A DNA stretch of 64,000 nucleotides from Chthonomonas sp035294505 (GTDB taxonomy: Bacteria > Armatimonadota > Chthonomonadetes > Chthonomonadales > Chthonomonadaceae). This document shows, piece by piece, positions 36,701 through 46,532 of this stretch; the stretch's first letter is position 1, and each line of letters opens with the position of its first letter. The position numbers and the translations under genes are program-made. A model generated the notes under the pieces. That model saw only the letters and a list, made by a program, of their open reading frames with translations, did not search any database and was not told the DNA's origin. The stretch covers positions 1-64,000 of the forward strand of contig NZ_DATGKU010000182.1 in assembly GCF_035294505.1 (NCBI RefSeq). Direction: 5' to 3'.

Positions 36701-38710
36701 TATATCACCTTGCCGGCCGGTACCGGCTACGCTCTGGATACGCAGACAGATGCCCAGACGGGGCAGGTTTTTGCCACGGCCATCCATATCCTGAATATGC
36801 GCCCGATCAACGGCATTGATGCCTTTAACACAGCACTGCCCATCTTCATCTCGTTGGGCAATACAGGGGTGCGTCAGGCGATTTATGGCAGTAACGGCTT
36901 CGGGCCGCTCGATAACTTGGCCTGGTACCTGCTTATTCCCAATTTCGGTGCTCAGGCCACTCCGCTCCCTGCCTCAGGGCCAACGGTTGCTGCGCAAACG
37001 CTCTACTATGGTACGGTAGATGGGCACATTGCTGCCGTAGATTTAAACGCCGCCCAGCAAGGCAAAATCAGCGTTCATGTAATAACTACTCTCACCAATC
37101 CAAACAATGGAAGCCCGCTTATCCAGGTTATGATCAATCCTCCGGCAGCAGCGCAGGGCATTGTGGCTGTGGGGTCGGGAGCCGGTATCGCCGCTTTAAA
37201 CAATCAGTTGACGGTGATCGCCGATGCCAATCGCATTTTGGAAGTAGATGCCGGCGGGAGCGCCGTTTGGAGCCTAAATACTACCAAAGCGGTTTCCACA
37301 AACGGAAACACGGTCAGTGTTGTGAGGGTGCCTTTCCGGCAACCGTCCTCTATTAGTCTGTTCGGGCAAGGGAACTACGTAGTGGCCGATTCGGGCAACA
37401 ATCGCGTCGTCGTATTCGACCCATCGGGCACCGTGCTGCAAGAGATAACGGCTTTTAACAACGATATACAGGCCCTCCGCCCTGGAGAACCCCTTGCCCT
37501 CAATCATCCCGCCGATGCCCAAATCTATACCGATAGCCAAACCAACGGCACCATTACTATCCTGAGCCGACTCACAGGGGTTACTTACACCTACACCGGC
37601 CCCTACTATGCCGTTCACTACGTGATCGCCGATGCCGGAAATTACCGTGCCATCGAGGTTGTGGATGTGTTCAATCCAAATACGGGGCAATACATCCAGC
37701 TAACACCGAACAACCCGAACTATCCGCCGGTTACCATGTACCATCAAGTGATCTTTACCACCCGCTCGTTAGGGGAACAAAACGGAAGTTTTCGCTATCG
37801 AACTATACAGCAGTTTGTAGACCCAACCAATCCGAACCAGATTGACATGGTGGCTGCGGTGAGCGATGTGAGCTTGTCAACGGTTTCCGGTGGACAGACG
37901 GTGGCGGATTCCTTGAGAAATCAAGAGGGGCTAGGAGGCGCCTTAATGATCTTGTCGCGCTACAACTATTTTGGTCCGAACGGGGATACCGATGGAAATG
38001 TGATCGCCTCCATCAGCCAGCTTAAACTCTATAACGCACAGGGGCAGTTCGTCGCCTATGTGCCGGTGAACAATCCGGTCTACTTCCATGCCTTCCCCTA
38101 TACCGATCCGAAAACGGGTAATCGCACCATTCGCTATCTGTTAGCAGATAATGCCGGCTGCTACGAGTTGGCACCGGATGCCGATGGAAAAAATCTCGAT
38201 ATCGTTTGGCAGCTTACCGATGCGGATTACTACCACCTCACGGGGCGCCATCTCTATGCCGTAAGCATTCAGCGCCTTCCGCAAGCCGACTATAGCTCTG
38301 TGTTGGGGCAGTTCGTGCCGCATTATCTCATTACCAATGCTTACACCGGCCCGGACAACGTTGGAAACTACCCCAATGTGAGAGAAGGTGAGGTGCATGG
38401 AGAGGTCTTTGAGATACGTGGGATAGACTATTATACGACGGCAACAGGGCCAAACGGTACCTATAACGGATATCAAAATGCAGGAACGCTCTATGCTCCA
38501 GGCCCCGGACCGGCACCTTTCCAAAATCAAACGCTGTTGCTTGGCAACCCAAACAGCTGCATCGTGCGTATGGTGCCGCATGAGACCTTAATCCAGACGG
38601 ATGCGGCAGGGAACCTGCTGCAACTGCCTATTTTGCGCAGTATAAGCTTTACAGGCAGCGATGCTTCAAGCTTTACGTTACAAGATCCAAAAGCAAGTCT
38701 TCAGCCTTAG
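33782..38710 (+). CDS. Giant secreted protein 1, propeller-like, in PilY1 position
   Basis: About 1642 residues. A signal peptide (MRHK, hydrophobic core, 'KAFADA') starts at ATG 33782 with AAGGA ten bases upstream; in-frame starts at 33728 and 33737 would give a longer leader. Residues 30-200 include 'SYDIAFLPLQGS' and 'LRQFVDSGGILWIENDG', a pattern resembling DUF4159/class I amidotransferase-like folds. The centre contains repeated strands that look like beta-propeller blades, and near 37200-37450 there is an NHL-like stretch ('VVADSGNNRVVVFDPSG'). It is a secreted, probably surface-exposed protein. Its position after PilV/W/X-like genes matches PilY1, but I see no direct similarity to the PilY1 calcium-binding site. 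Function unknown. Confidence 0.75.
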   Translation: MRHKISPLQHVLWMGLALGILGLILSCPKAFADATRYTTQTRQIKACVLVSNATSRVVNGQVVKNDPVPYLFYALDARTDYKPAGWQFVNPLAPSTITQDIYNRWLARQINSDPAFQNGTPQSLIFRVGAPVSKNMGAYWEEDLDTISQQALDSYDIAFLPLQGSRLGAGTIQFDENEVEKLRQFVDSGGILWIENDGAAGITSDGGNFLFPLQLASATDSPGFNILQPLSTLFNDPYPISLADTANFAHTFSGNIFVALSGGLINSTFVDPTIMTPILGTSAPFVYAGNYGAGHILLSSVGIAAAINAALGAPNPINVTGSANDGAVSGDTVIAVPTTPLKFAYNVAAWTGAMPAANANSHRDSSTQEIIGANLETAWSTVPLNNPPNPGSGVAIDQNVAAYVDGNNGLHVYNLHPGQALTGYSLFSDNGIPDFVYGTPYDEIWNTFLGANGRYSTPLLASVTNPANGQTVEVCAVTNSLGVTGVFNALPGFPGPLQSTSPLLFQVGQAGQANAAIDDTASLLDPLPVPGPAYAGGVLFAPVYDNANNDAGHAWHVVAVDLLGSIAAGQTVNAFSNNANGVAPSVNPSALANGLSDLVGPLTVGWVPDQQTGAEDEVVYAAAQAEPNGTPASQGQLVGLWFATKNEPLQPVDQPQNGLNYKFEPHGARAWVPWYLTPPSGANTLDLTPVVHVTETDTNTGNVIDVKTYHLSDGVFTVSYNGPPPPDGTGSPSGHQIVVTFNANNGILLNDTTNHIVRTVSVDYTLDWPGDAINGISPSQQDMQLVVQRRTFTLYPESSVSSPHYLIGGAVLDDQGAALFASSPQGLTDKVMQPGTVLPDRIYSVTGQYSTLSGPASGQVVNWMFSPMYGGTFDGNTIRPRLVYTDPTTNAQVPMVQFRVVGQPALLNGTVYVVGVAADANGDKFTAILALNSQINPVVPLNPPILYKTSPTAAPVQLAVQQPDFVNSTTSPAYITLPAGTGYALDTQTDAQTGQVFATAIHILNMRPINGIDAFNTALPIFISLGNTGVRQAIYGSNGFGPLDNLAWYLLIPNFGAQATPLPASGPTVAAQTLYYGTVDGHIAAVDLNAAQQGKISVHVITTLTNPNNGSPLIQVMINPPAAAQGIVAVGSGAGIAALNNQLTVIADANRILEVDAGGSAVWSLNTTKAVSTNGNTVSVVRVPFRQPSSISLFGQGNYVVADSGNNRVVVFDPSGTVLQEITAFNNDIQALRPGEPLALNHPADAQIYTDSQTNGTITILSRLTGVTYTYTGPYYAVHYVIADAGNYRAIEVVDVFNPNTGQYIQLTPNNPNYPPVTMYHQVIFTTRSLGEQNGSFRYRTIQQFVDPTNPNQIDMVAAVSDVSLSTVSGGQTVADSLRNQEGLGGALMILSRYNYFGPNGDTDGNVIASISQLKLYNAQGQFVAYVPVNNPVYFHAFPYTDPKTGNRTIRYLLADNAGCYELAPDADGKNLDIVWQLTDADYYHLTGRHLYAVSIQRLPQADYSSVLGQFVPHYLITNAYTGPDNVGNYPNVREGEVHGEVFEIRGIDYYTTATGPNGTYNGYQNAGTLYAPGPGPAPFQNQTLLLGNPNSCIVRMVPHETLIQTDAAGNLLQLPILRSISFTGSDASSFTLQDPKASLQP

Positions 38711-38732
38711 GAAAAAGATGAGGGAACGAGAG

Positions 38733-41700
38733 ATGAGGCACAAGAGTGCGCTCTCCTTTGGGATAATATCGCTGTGTGGATTGCTCCTCGCTTTCGCGGC
38801 GATGGGGGCACAAGCTCAGTTCGCCTTTACCAACGACGACTGGACGCTAGACCGTGGCGCGCTAACGCTGGATGCAAATAGCAATGGGCTTGCGCTGCGT
38901 CAAGGCTACAACAACTTCACCGATCCGGGTAATCAACCCGGTGAGGGACTGCCTCGGTGGGTATGGCCGACCGCCGCAGACCTGCTCGGCGCACAGAATG
39001 GGAGTTCAAACCAGACCTCAAGCGTCTCCGCTCTTAATCCCATCATCGTGGATAACCCCCCTGGATTTCAGGGAAATAAAGAGATTTTTGATCCTAACGT
39101 CACCCAGAACGCCCTCTCGGTGTGGAATACGAACGTTTTTACCGTTCCACCCATAGCGCAACGAGTGCCACAGGCCGGCTTCTCTTTTGGAACCGACCCC
39201 ACCGATCCCAACAACTTCGACTACGGCATCGCCACGACGCAGCCGGTTACGATTACCTACACCGACTCGAACGGCAACCCGGTGACGGCAACAACCGACC
39301 AGCTGACCCAACTGCCGTATGTGCCTCCTCAGCTCTATGCTGCGGTGAACAACGTACTCAACAATGCCCAGCCGGTAGCCCAATGGACGATGGGAAACCC
39401 CATACTGCCCACTTCCCTACAGGGGGTTACCCTTAACTATACCGTGTCCATCTGGTCTCCAGGAGATGGTACCTTAGATGCCAATGGCGTCCCTCATCCC
39501 GATCTAAAACATGCTTTTGTGCGGGTAAGTTGGTTTCACACGGTTAACGGAAATACGATCAACAACACCGGCACTCCTGGCGGAGGCGGTGTTTACGATG
39601 TGGTCAACAGCCGTATCTACATGGTAGACCTCTCTGGCGGGCCGGGCTGGCGCGTTATCGGCCCTTATGCGGCTTCTAGCACCACATCGGCGACGCCGGC
39701 CGTCTTTCCTTATAACAGCAACGACCCCACCAGCCAGATCGTGGTGACCCTTTACGTGCTCACCCCAGATAATCCCAACGATACCTCTCTCTATCTTCAT
39801 CCGCCCTACATCACCGCCGACGCCGTGGAGTTTGTGCCGCTTGGCATCGCCAACACGGGGAATAATGGCGGCGCCATCGCGCAGTCTCCTCTAGGCCCCA
39901 TCAGCGCTCAAGGACGTGTTCTTGCTCCGGTGGTTGGTAGCAACAGAGTGGTTACCAACCCTAACGACCCGGAGTTTGGAAAAACCGTTTACTACGTGGC
40001 ACGTGAAGAGACGATTGCGAACACACCACCCACGACGCCGGTAGACCCAACGCAGACACCCCTAACACCCGGCAACGATGCTTACACCACCTTCACCGTG
40101 CCGGTATTCTACTGCCTGAACAATGAAGACGGCATTCAGATTGTAAACGGCCAGCCTCAAGAGCTGCCCTCCAAAACCCGTGTGCGCTGGCGCTATGTGG
40201 CGCTGCCAGATGCGGGGACGGGTACCTGCACGGCCTCTCCTTTGCTTGCCAACGTGCGCTGCCGTGACGGCAAGGTTCGCCCAATGGTCTACTTTGTGAC
40301 CACCGCAGCCGGTGGAACTTTAGGGCATATCTATGCGCTGGACCCGGTTGGAAATAACCCCTTCGGCCCAGACCCCGGCGATCTGTCCACCCGCACCACA
40401 ACGGCCTATTGGGTCTATCCGTCGGTGCGACCCCTGTTGGGAACGGCCAATGAGCCACCGAATGCCCCGGCTCAGTGGGAGGACCCCAACTTTAGCCTTC
40501 CGGCAAATACGGGTACTTTTAGCCGTACCGGCTATCCAACCTTTAGCTTCGGGCCGGATCAACCTACCGATTCGGGCGGCCACCTCATCTACGACGGAGA
40601 TATTATTCCCAATCCCAATACGGCTGCGGCAGCCACGACTCCCTATATTGTGCGAAACGACACGCTGCTCACCATGACGGGAATGACATGGACGCCTACG
40701 CTGGTGGACGACCCTGATAACCCGAATGGGCCCCAACTGTTGATCGTAACCGCACAAGGCTCGGACAGTGGACATGGGCGTGTTTATGCTTTCGATGCCG
40801 GAGGGCGCGGAGATTTCGGCACCATTAATGTGAATAATCAGCAGTTGGCTGTTGCGGGGACGACCCAACGAATCTGGACATGGCCGCGCTTCGGCGCCGA
40901 TACCTTCCATAGGGTGAACACACCGAGCGCCACCGGTGGCTTCAATATGGCCGACAACTTTAGCGACGAGCCGCAGATCGGGTTCCTTGCCGGGTCCCCT
41001 ATGTACGACCCGAACTATGCCGGAGGAACTGCCGAGAAGCCTTTGATCGTGGGCACTTCGGATGGCTATGTCTACGCCATCCTCGCCCATCACGACGTCA
41101 TCACCAACGTAAACGGCAACCAAGTAACCTACGATAATACGAAGCGGCTCTACTGGACCTATCCTTCTACGGCTGGCCCTGGGTTGGGGGCGGCACCCAG
41201 CACCGTTGCCTTCTACCAACCCACAGGCTCCAATAATCGCTATCTGGTTTTCACCTGCGACACTCCCGATGGAGGCGGACGGGTCTACACGCTTCCTGAA
41301 GCGACACCCAATGGGCAGACCGTGCCCTTTACAAATCAATTAACGTGGGTCTTTCCTCCTACGCCCAATCCACCCTATCCGAACCCTAATAATCCCAATG
41401 GAACGGCGCCATTTGTGCCCGGTTTTGGGGGCAATGCGCCCGTTCCGGTAAACAGCGGTCTGCTTCCACAGGGAACTTTGCCTTCCGACGTGATCTACGT
41501 GGTGCAGAGCGACGGCACGGTAGATGGCATACAGGTAGACGCCAACGGCTTGAATCCACAGCTCTATGCCACAAACATTCCTCAATCGGGTTTCGTCTTT
41601 TCCTCGCCGATCATAGCCCAACTTCAGGCCGATCCTACGCAGGGGCTGCTAGACGGCACTACCTTAAGCTACAACGTGGCGTATCCTTGTCTCGTCTATC

Positions 41701-44700
41701 CAGACGATACGGGCAACTTCTATGGCGTAGGCCTCCAAGTCTACAATGCTGGCAACGGGAATAGCTATTTGCCGTTGATATGGAATCCACCGGCCACAAC
41801 ATTGAACGCTCGTACGGCAGGTGCCGCTTTAGTGAACGGATATATTGTAGAGGGAGACCTTGGGGGACAGGTAACGGCCTATAATGGCAACACGATAGTC
41901 GTCCCACCTTCAGAGCTTGTGGGAGGAGGTCAAAACCAACGCAATCCAAATCTGTTGGTGGATATTCGCGGTGTTGACTACTATGCACAGAACGTTTGGA
42001 GCACCTTCTGGCCGCATGGAACCACAGGAACGCCCTTCAGTGCGAACCCCATACCAGGCCAAGTGCCCGATGGTACCAATGCCATTGCACTAGACTGGGG
42101 TGACCATCTCTATGTGGCGGCGTGGGGCGTGTACCATGCCGACCCAACGGGGCAGACGCCGAGAATCTCCGTCACTTTCCAGATCGTGTTGCCGCGTAAC
42201 AATAAGACTATCACTATTCAGGTGCCTGCGACAATGGCCAACGGTCAGCCGGCTGGTTGGCCCGGAGATCCGGGATCACAGAATCAACAGTTTACAATCG
42301 GCAACTTTACTGGGAGTGCGCAATATGTTTTTCCATGGGTCGCTACAGCCGATATCCCTATGATTCCCGATGCTAACAATCCTATGCCGCCTGGACTATC
42401 GGGCTATCGTGTACGGGCAAGCGCCCGCATAGTGGAGACAATCTCTAACAATGGGCAGCCCCAAAACTATGCTTTCAATACGCCTTCGTTGTATGCGGGA
42501 CAGCGCAGCCAGGGAATTTTGCCTAACAATACACGCCAAAGCCCGCCCACCGGTACTCCTCGAAATATCTACATTGCCAATCCGTTGGCGCTTACTGTTG
42601 CCGGTACAAACCCATCTGGTTCTGGAAGTGCCGACCAAACCGGCAACAACATCTTCAACATCATCGGGTGGGCACCGCCCATCAATAACCCCTCGGGTAC
42701 TCCGATTAACGATATTGGGGAGCTATTGGGGAATGGCGCTCAGACGGGCTGGCTAGGCCACTATGGCGTGAAGTCGCTCTTTGCTCCGCTCGATATGGCC
42801 GTAGATGGCAACAGCGTGCAGTATCGCGGCATAGACACAAATGGCAACCGGGTACCGGCGTTCTATGTGGAAGACAGAAGCCACTATACGAATGCAACTG
42901 GTAATACATTACAAGTCGTTATACGTGTCCCTTCTCTGACTTGGTGGGGAGGCCCTAGTTCGGTGATGAACCCGCTGCCTTGGGAGCAGCTTCCCGGCGA
43001 TGGCACAAGCACGCCGGACTATCCGGCCATTGCTGCCAATAACGTTTCCATTGTAGGGCAAGATGGTGGAGATGCGACCCGTGCCCCAATAACACTACTT
43101 AACACACCGGAGCAGTTGAACCTTACGGTGAACGTGCCGAAGTACCAGCCGGCCAATGTGAACCGCGGCATCGTTCAGACCGCCTTCGGGAATTTCGGCG
43201 ACTCGTTTACGAATGAGGCGGGGCAGGTGCTCGGAGCGCTCGGTTCGCCGGTGCTCGGTCCTATACAGACAGCCAATCGCGGACTTCCTCCTTCCGTTCC
43301 CGCCCCGAGTACCTACCCCGCCTTGGGATATGTTGCACCGCAAATACGCATTTATGTGGAGCTTCCTGGCCAGCGGACGCCGGATGTTCCTTATACCGGC
43401 TACAATAGGTTGGATGAACAGACGGCTTATCGCCAGTTCAACCTTGGCATGTGCGTGGCGCCTTCGTTCCGCCTCCACGTGGAGGGCGCTGCCCTCGATT
43501 TCGGCAACGTGCCGGCAGGCACGGGCTACTCGCCGGTCAACAATAACGGTGTGCATAGCGTTCCGTTTGCCCCAACGGGGACGGCACCCTACGATCCCAA
43601 TAAGCCCAATAACTCCCTACCTAAGGTCTCACCGTGGGACGATCCGAAGCAATACGGCGAGTTTTTCCAACCTTTCACCTTGATGAGCGACAGCAACGTG
43701 AACCTGGTGGATTTGCGCATCGCCACGCTGATCGGGCAGCCCGGCTCTACGTTTAACGCCTCCTCTCTAACACCTGGCCTTGCCCCTTCCACAGGGGCTG
43801 CCGTGGCACAAGGGCTGCAGAGTGATCAGGTGGACCAACTGTTCTCCTCTTGGCTGCTTGCGCCTCCCTTCGGCTCTGCGAACAGCCCCATTCCTACGCC
43901 GGGAACGGGCAACATTGGGATCGTCTCCTCCTTCGACCATCCTTACAACAACGGCCAGGCAAACCTGAGCGATATTGTGTTCTATCCGATCTACAATCCG
44001 TTCTGGACGCCTACCAACGCCCTGCAGCCCTATCCCACGCTGCACAAACCTCTGCCCGGAGATGCGCAGGGCACGGTAGCTACCATCCCCGACGTGCCGC
44101 ATGGCTATGTGCCAAGCGGTAACGGTTTGAAACCTCAGCCGCCGAAGCTCGGCATCGCCGTCCCTCTCGGCACACCGGTGGGAACCTACGTGGGAACGGT
44201 TGTGCCCTATGAGGATGAGATGCCGCTGCAGTGGCGAGAATGGCTGGCCGCATCGGGGAGTAACTATGGCAGTAGCGCTTTGGCCGGCAACGATGACGAT
44301 ATTCTCAATACCAATGCGGTCGGGCAGGCGCTGGAGGCCTATGCGAATCCGGGCATTCAGGTAAAGGTAACTGTGGTGCCGAACCGCCTTACAGGGGGAA
44401 CCACGCAGGGCAGCTTGAGCCAAATAGATACGGTGGACCTTTTAGCGCCGAACAATTTGGAGAAATCCAGCCCGCGCGCTACTTTGCCCAACGGTTTCAA
44501 CATGCTGCCGGCTGCCATTCTCTATCCTGCTGCCGATAATACCAGCAGCCTGTACCTCTACTGGGCCTCTAACTCATTGCGAGGCAATACGGCTCCTGGC
44601 CCCACAAGTCCATCCGATATTCTCTACAGCTGGCTTACCATGCCCTACCTTAATCTAGGCTCGTTGGGTGGGGTAGGCTACATGAGTTTTGCGCAGTTCG

Positions 44701-46523
44701 GCCAACCGACTCAGCAGCAGTGGTGGAACCCCCTGGCGCCTCTGCTCGATGTAACCAACGCCGGCTTGCTACTCGCCAGCCCCGCCATAGCGACAGCAAA
44801 CGATGTGGATGCCAACGGCAACATTACCGTAGGGCCGCCTAGTGACAACGAAGCCTATCTCTTCTTTGCAGGCCAAGGACAAGAACAGATGCGGTTCTTC
44901 TGGCAGCCCTTGAGCGCAACCTATCCCTATGTGCCACAGGGAACTCCGAACTTTGTGCCCGGAAATCCCTATGTGCCAAAATACGACCCTGCCCCACTTC
45001 TGGTAAAGCTGGCTGCCGATAGCGGACGGAACGTTCCTGCTCAGAAGTTCCTCTACCTGTTCTACTCGCTTGGGCGCCAAGACCGTACACAAATCTACTA
45101 CAACTTTAACCTAAGCACCAGTCTGAACGGCCAAATCGTGCAATCGGGTTGGCAACCGGATGGGATTCTGCTGCCAACTCCCATCACCTTAGAGCAACAG
45201 AGCCATCCGACGGCTATCTATCGGCGAGTCTATGCGCAAAATCCGTTCAATACAAGTTCGGATGTGCGCGTCTTCGACGCCATAGACCTCTACTTTACCG
45301 GTGTGTTACCGGGCCGTGGCGATCATGCCGAGACCCTCATGATCCGGTACGGAATATATCGTGGGGAGAACTTAGGCCCGAATGCTCCGGCTATGATGCC
45401 CGGCCAGCTCTTCGTTTTGCCGCTGCCTCCGGTAACGGATGAAACGCTGACCCGAGCGGGAGCTACAAACCATTTCGTTTCACGCGATGTGGGGTGGTAT
45501 ATCGGCTACAACAATCAACAGCTGTTTAGCAGCGTCCAGCCCTACATTTCACTGGAACGGATTGATCAAAACGGCAATGTGCTTCAGTTATTGGCGGGCC
45601 CCGGCACCTTTGATCCCGCGTCGCAAACAATTACCTATAACTCTGCTCTTGGTGGACGTATCGTTATTGATCCACAATCGGGTATTGTACGCTTCCCGGA
45701 TGTTCCTCCGAAGAGCACCGATACTCTTCGGGTAAGCTACATTCCACAGGTCATGCGGCTGAACACCAGCCGAGACGATAGCAACCTGGTTGTTGCCGGC
45801 GGTTATGGGAATATCCCAACGAACCCGCTGCCACCGGCCTTCCAAGCGCATCCTGCGGTGGATGCGGTGGGCATCAACACTACGCCGGAGGTGCTGCTGG
45901 ATCGCAGCCCCAACCCACGCCAACTGCTTACTAATCCAACCGTTGTGTTCGGCCCGGATGGGAAACCGCTAGGAGCCAATGGGGCGGCCATGCTTACGGA
46001 TAGGCTTTGGCTGTTCTATCATAAAACGGACGTTACAGGAAAAACGAAATCGGCCGTCTACTTCAAGACGATGCGTCTGATGATCAAGCTGCCCTACCCG
46101 GTAGCGGTAGCCAAAAACAACAATGGAGTTACCCAGATAGTAGGTCTTACGGTAACTGGGGCTAGAGGCCCTTATGAGGTAGACTGGCAGCGTGGACGCA
46201 TCTACTTCACCGAGGCGGATGAGGGCAACCAGGTGCAGGTATCCTATACCTACTACAATCCGGCTACCAACACCACGGCGAATTCCGGCACTCTAACCTA
46301 TCAGGTCGCCTGGGGAGATGAGATGAGCGACACCCTCGGAAACGATGTTTACGAAGCGCCGTTGCCCGTTAACGGAGCTATTAACGAGGGGCAGATCGCC
46401 GTGTTAAAAGACCCGCTGGTGAACCGACTTTGGGTGTTCTGGGCAAGCACCCGCGCCGGCACAACCGATCTCTACATGGCCGCGTTCGCGCCAAAACTCT
46501 ATCTGGACCTTGTGGGGCAGTAA
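38733..46523 (+). CDS. Giant secreted protein 2, propeller-like
   Basis: About 2596 residues, the largest gene here. The signal peptide starts MRHK and ends 'GAQAQF'; ATG 38733 follows a GAGGGA site, and an ATG at 38718 is also possible. Blade-like repeats with PQQ/WD-type features ('GTSDGYVYAILAHHD', 'GRVYAFDAGGRGDFG', 'VVQSDGTVDGIQVDANG') occur between about 40150 and 41950. The C-terminal third has sialidase-like strands ('RLWVFWASTRAGTTDLY', 'RLWLFYHKTDVTGKTK') and two 'VD-x3-G-x-I-x-F' strands (about 45657 and 46175) similar to those of the PilV-like protein. Cys is rare and Asn/Pro/Thr/Gly are abundant, as expected for an extracellular protein. It may be the adhesin or tip complex of the pilus. 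Confidence 0.75.
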   Translation: MRHKSALSFGIISLCGLLLAFAAMGAQAQFAFTNDDWTLDRGALTLDANSNGLALRQGYNNFTDPGNQPGEGLPRWVWPTAADLLGAQNGSSNQTSSVSALNPIIVDNPPGFQGNKEIFDPNVTQNALSVWNTNVFTVPPIAQRVPQAGFSFGTDPTDPNNFDYGIATTQPVTITYTDSNGNPVTATTDQLTQLPYVPPQLYAAVNNVLNNAQPVAQWTMGNPILPTSLQGVTLNYTVSIWSPGDGTLDANGVPHPDLKHAFVRVSWFHTVNGNTINNTGTPGGGGVYDVVNSRIYMVDLSGGPGWRVIGPYAASSTTSATPAVFPYNSNDPTSQIVVTLYVLTPDNPNDTSLYLHPPYITADAVEFVPLGIANTGNNGGAIAQSPLGPISAQGRVLAPVVGSNRVVTNPNDPEFGKTVYYVAREETIANTPPTTPVDPTQTPLTPGNDAYTTFTVPVFYCLNNEDGIQIVNGQPQELPSKTRVRWRYVALPDAGTGTCTASPLLANVRCRDGKVRPMVYFVTTAAGGTLGHIYALDPVGNNPFGPDPGDLSTRTTTAYWVYPSVRPLLGTANEPPNAPAQWEDPNFSLPANTGTFSRTGYPTFSFGPDQPTDSGGHLIYDGDIIPNPNTAAAATTPYIVRNDTLLTMTGMTWTPTLVDDPDNPNGPQLLIVTAQGSDSGHGRVYAFDAGGRGDFGTINVNNQQLAVAGTTQRIWTWPRFGADTFHRVNTPSATGGFNMADNFSDEPQIGFLAGSPMYDPNYAGGTAEKPLIVGTSDGYVYAILAHHDVITNVNGNQVTYDNTKRLYWTYPSTAGPGLGAAPSTVAFYQPTGSNNRYLVFTCDTPDGGGRVYTLPEATPNGQTVPFTNQLTWVFPPTPNPPYPNPNNPNGTAPFVPGFGGNAPVPVNSGLLPQGTLPSDVIYVVQSDGTVDGIQVDANGLNPQLYATNIPQSGFVFSSPIIAQLQADPTQGLLDGTTLSYNVAYPCLVYPDDTGNFYGVGLQVYNAGNGNSYLPLIWNPPATTLNARTAGAALVNGYIVEGDLGGQVTAYNGNTIVVPPSELVGGGQNQRNPNLLVDIRGVDYYAQNVWSTFWPHGTTGTPFSANPIPGQVPDGTNAIALDWGDHLYVAAWGVYHADPTGQTPRISVTFQIVLPRNNKTITIQVPATMANGQPAGWPGDPGSQNQQFTIGNFTGSAQYVFPWVATADIPMIPDANNPMPPGLSGYRVRASARIVETISNNGQPQNYAFNTPSLYAGQRSQGILPNNTRQSPPTGTPRNIYIANPLALTVAGTNPSGSGSADQTGNNIFNIIGWAPPINNPSGTPINDIGELLGNGAQTGWLGHYGVKSLFAPLDMAVDGNSVQYRGIDTNGNRVPAFYVEDRSHYTNATGNTLQVVIRVPSLTWWGGPSSVMNPLPWEQLPGDGTSTPDYPAIAANNVSIVGQDGGDATRAPITLLNTPEQLNLTVNVPKYQPANVNRGIVQTAFGNFGDSFTNEAGQVLGALGSPVLGPIQTANRGLPPSVPAPSTYPALGYVAPQIRIYVELPGQRTPDVPYTGYNRLDEQTAYRQFNLGMCVAPSFRLHVEGAALDFGNVPAGTGYSPVNNNGVHSVPFAPTGTAPYDPNKPNNSLPKVSPWDDPKQYGEFFQPFTLMSDSNVNLVDLRIATLIGQPGSTFNASSLTPGLAPSTGAAVAQGLQSDQVDQLFSSWLLAPPFGSANSPIPTPGTGNIGIVSSFDHPYNNGQANLSDIVFYPIYNPFWTPTNALQPYPTLHKPLPGDAQGTVATIPDVPHGYVPSGNGLKPQPPKLGIAVPLGTPVGTYVGTVVPYEDEMPLQWREWLAASGSNYGSSALAGNDDDILNTNAVGQALEAYANPGIQVKVTVVPNRLTGGTTQGSLSQIDTVDLLAPNNLEKSSPRATLPNGFNMLPAAILYPAADNTSSLYLYWASNSLRGNTAPGPTSPSDILYSWLTMPYLNLGSLGGVGYMSFAQFGQPTQQQWWNPLAPLLDVTNAGLLLASPAIATANDVDANGNITVGPPSDNEAYLFFAGQGQEQMRFFWQPLSATYPYVPQGTPNFVPGNPYVPKYDPAPLLVKLAADSGRNVPAQKFLYLFYSLGRQDRTQIYYNFNLSTSLNGQIVQSGWQPDGILLPTPITLEQQSHPTAIYRRVYAQNPFNTSSDVRVFDAIDLYFTGVLPGRGDHAETLMIRYGIYRGENLGPNAPAMMPGQLFVLPLPPVTDETLTRAGATNHFVSRDVGWYIGYNNQQLFSSVQPYISLERIDQNGNVLQLLAGPGTFDPASQTITYNSALGGRIVIDPQSGIVRFPDVPPKSTDTLRVSYIPQVMRLNTSRDDSNLVVAGGYGNIPTNPLPPAFQAHPAVDAVGINTTPEVLLDRSPNPRQLLTNPTVVFGPDGKPLGANGAAMLTDRLWLFYHKTDVTGKTKSAVYFKTMRLMIKLPYPVAVAKNNNGVTQIVGLTVTGARGPYEVDWQRGRIYFTEADEGNQVQVSYTYYNPATNTTANSGTLTYQVAWGDEMSDTLGNDVYEAPLPVNGAINEGQIAVLKDPLVNRLWVFWASTRAGTTDLYMAAFAPKLYLDLVGQ

Positions 46524-46532
46524 ACCTTCCGG

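Noticed and set aside
40320..41339. A 339-codon minus-strand open frame inside giant gene 2
   Set aside because: Antisense shadow of a long gene; the translation is Arg/Gly/Ile-rich without any family motif.
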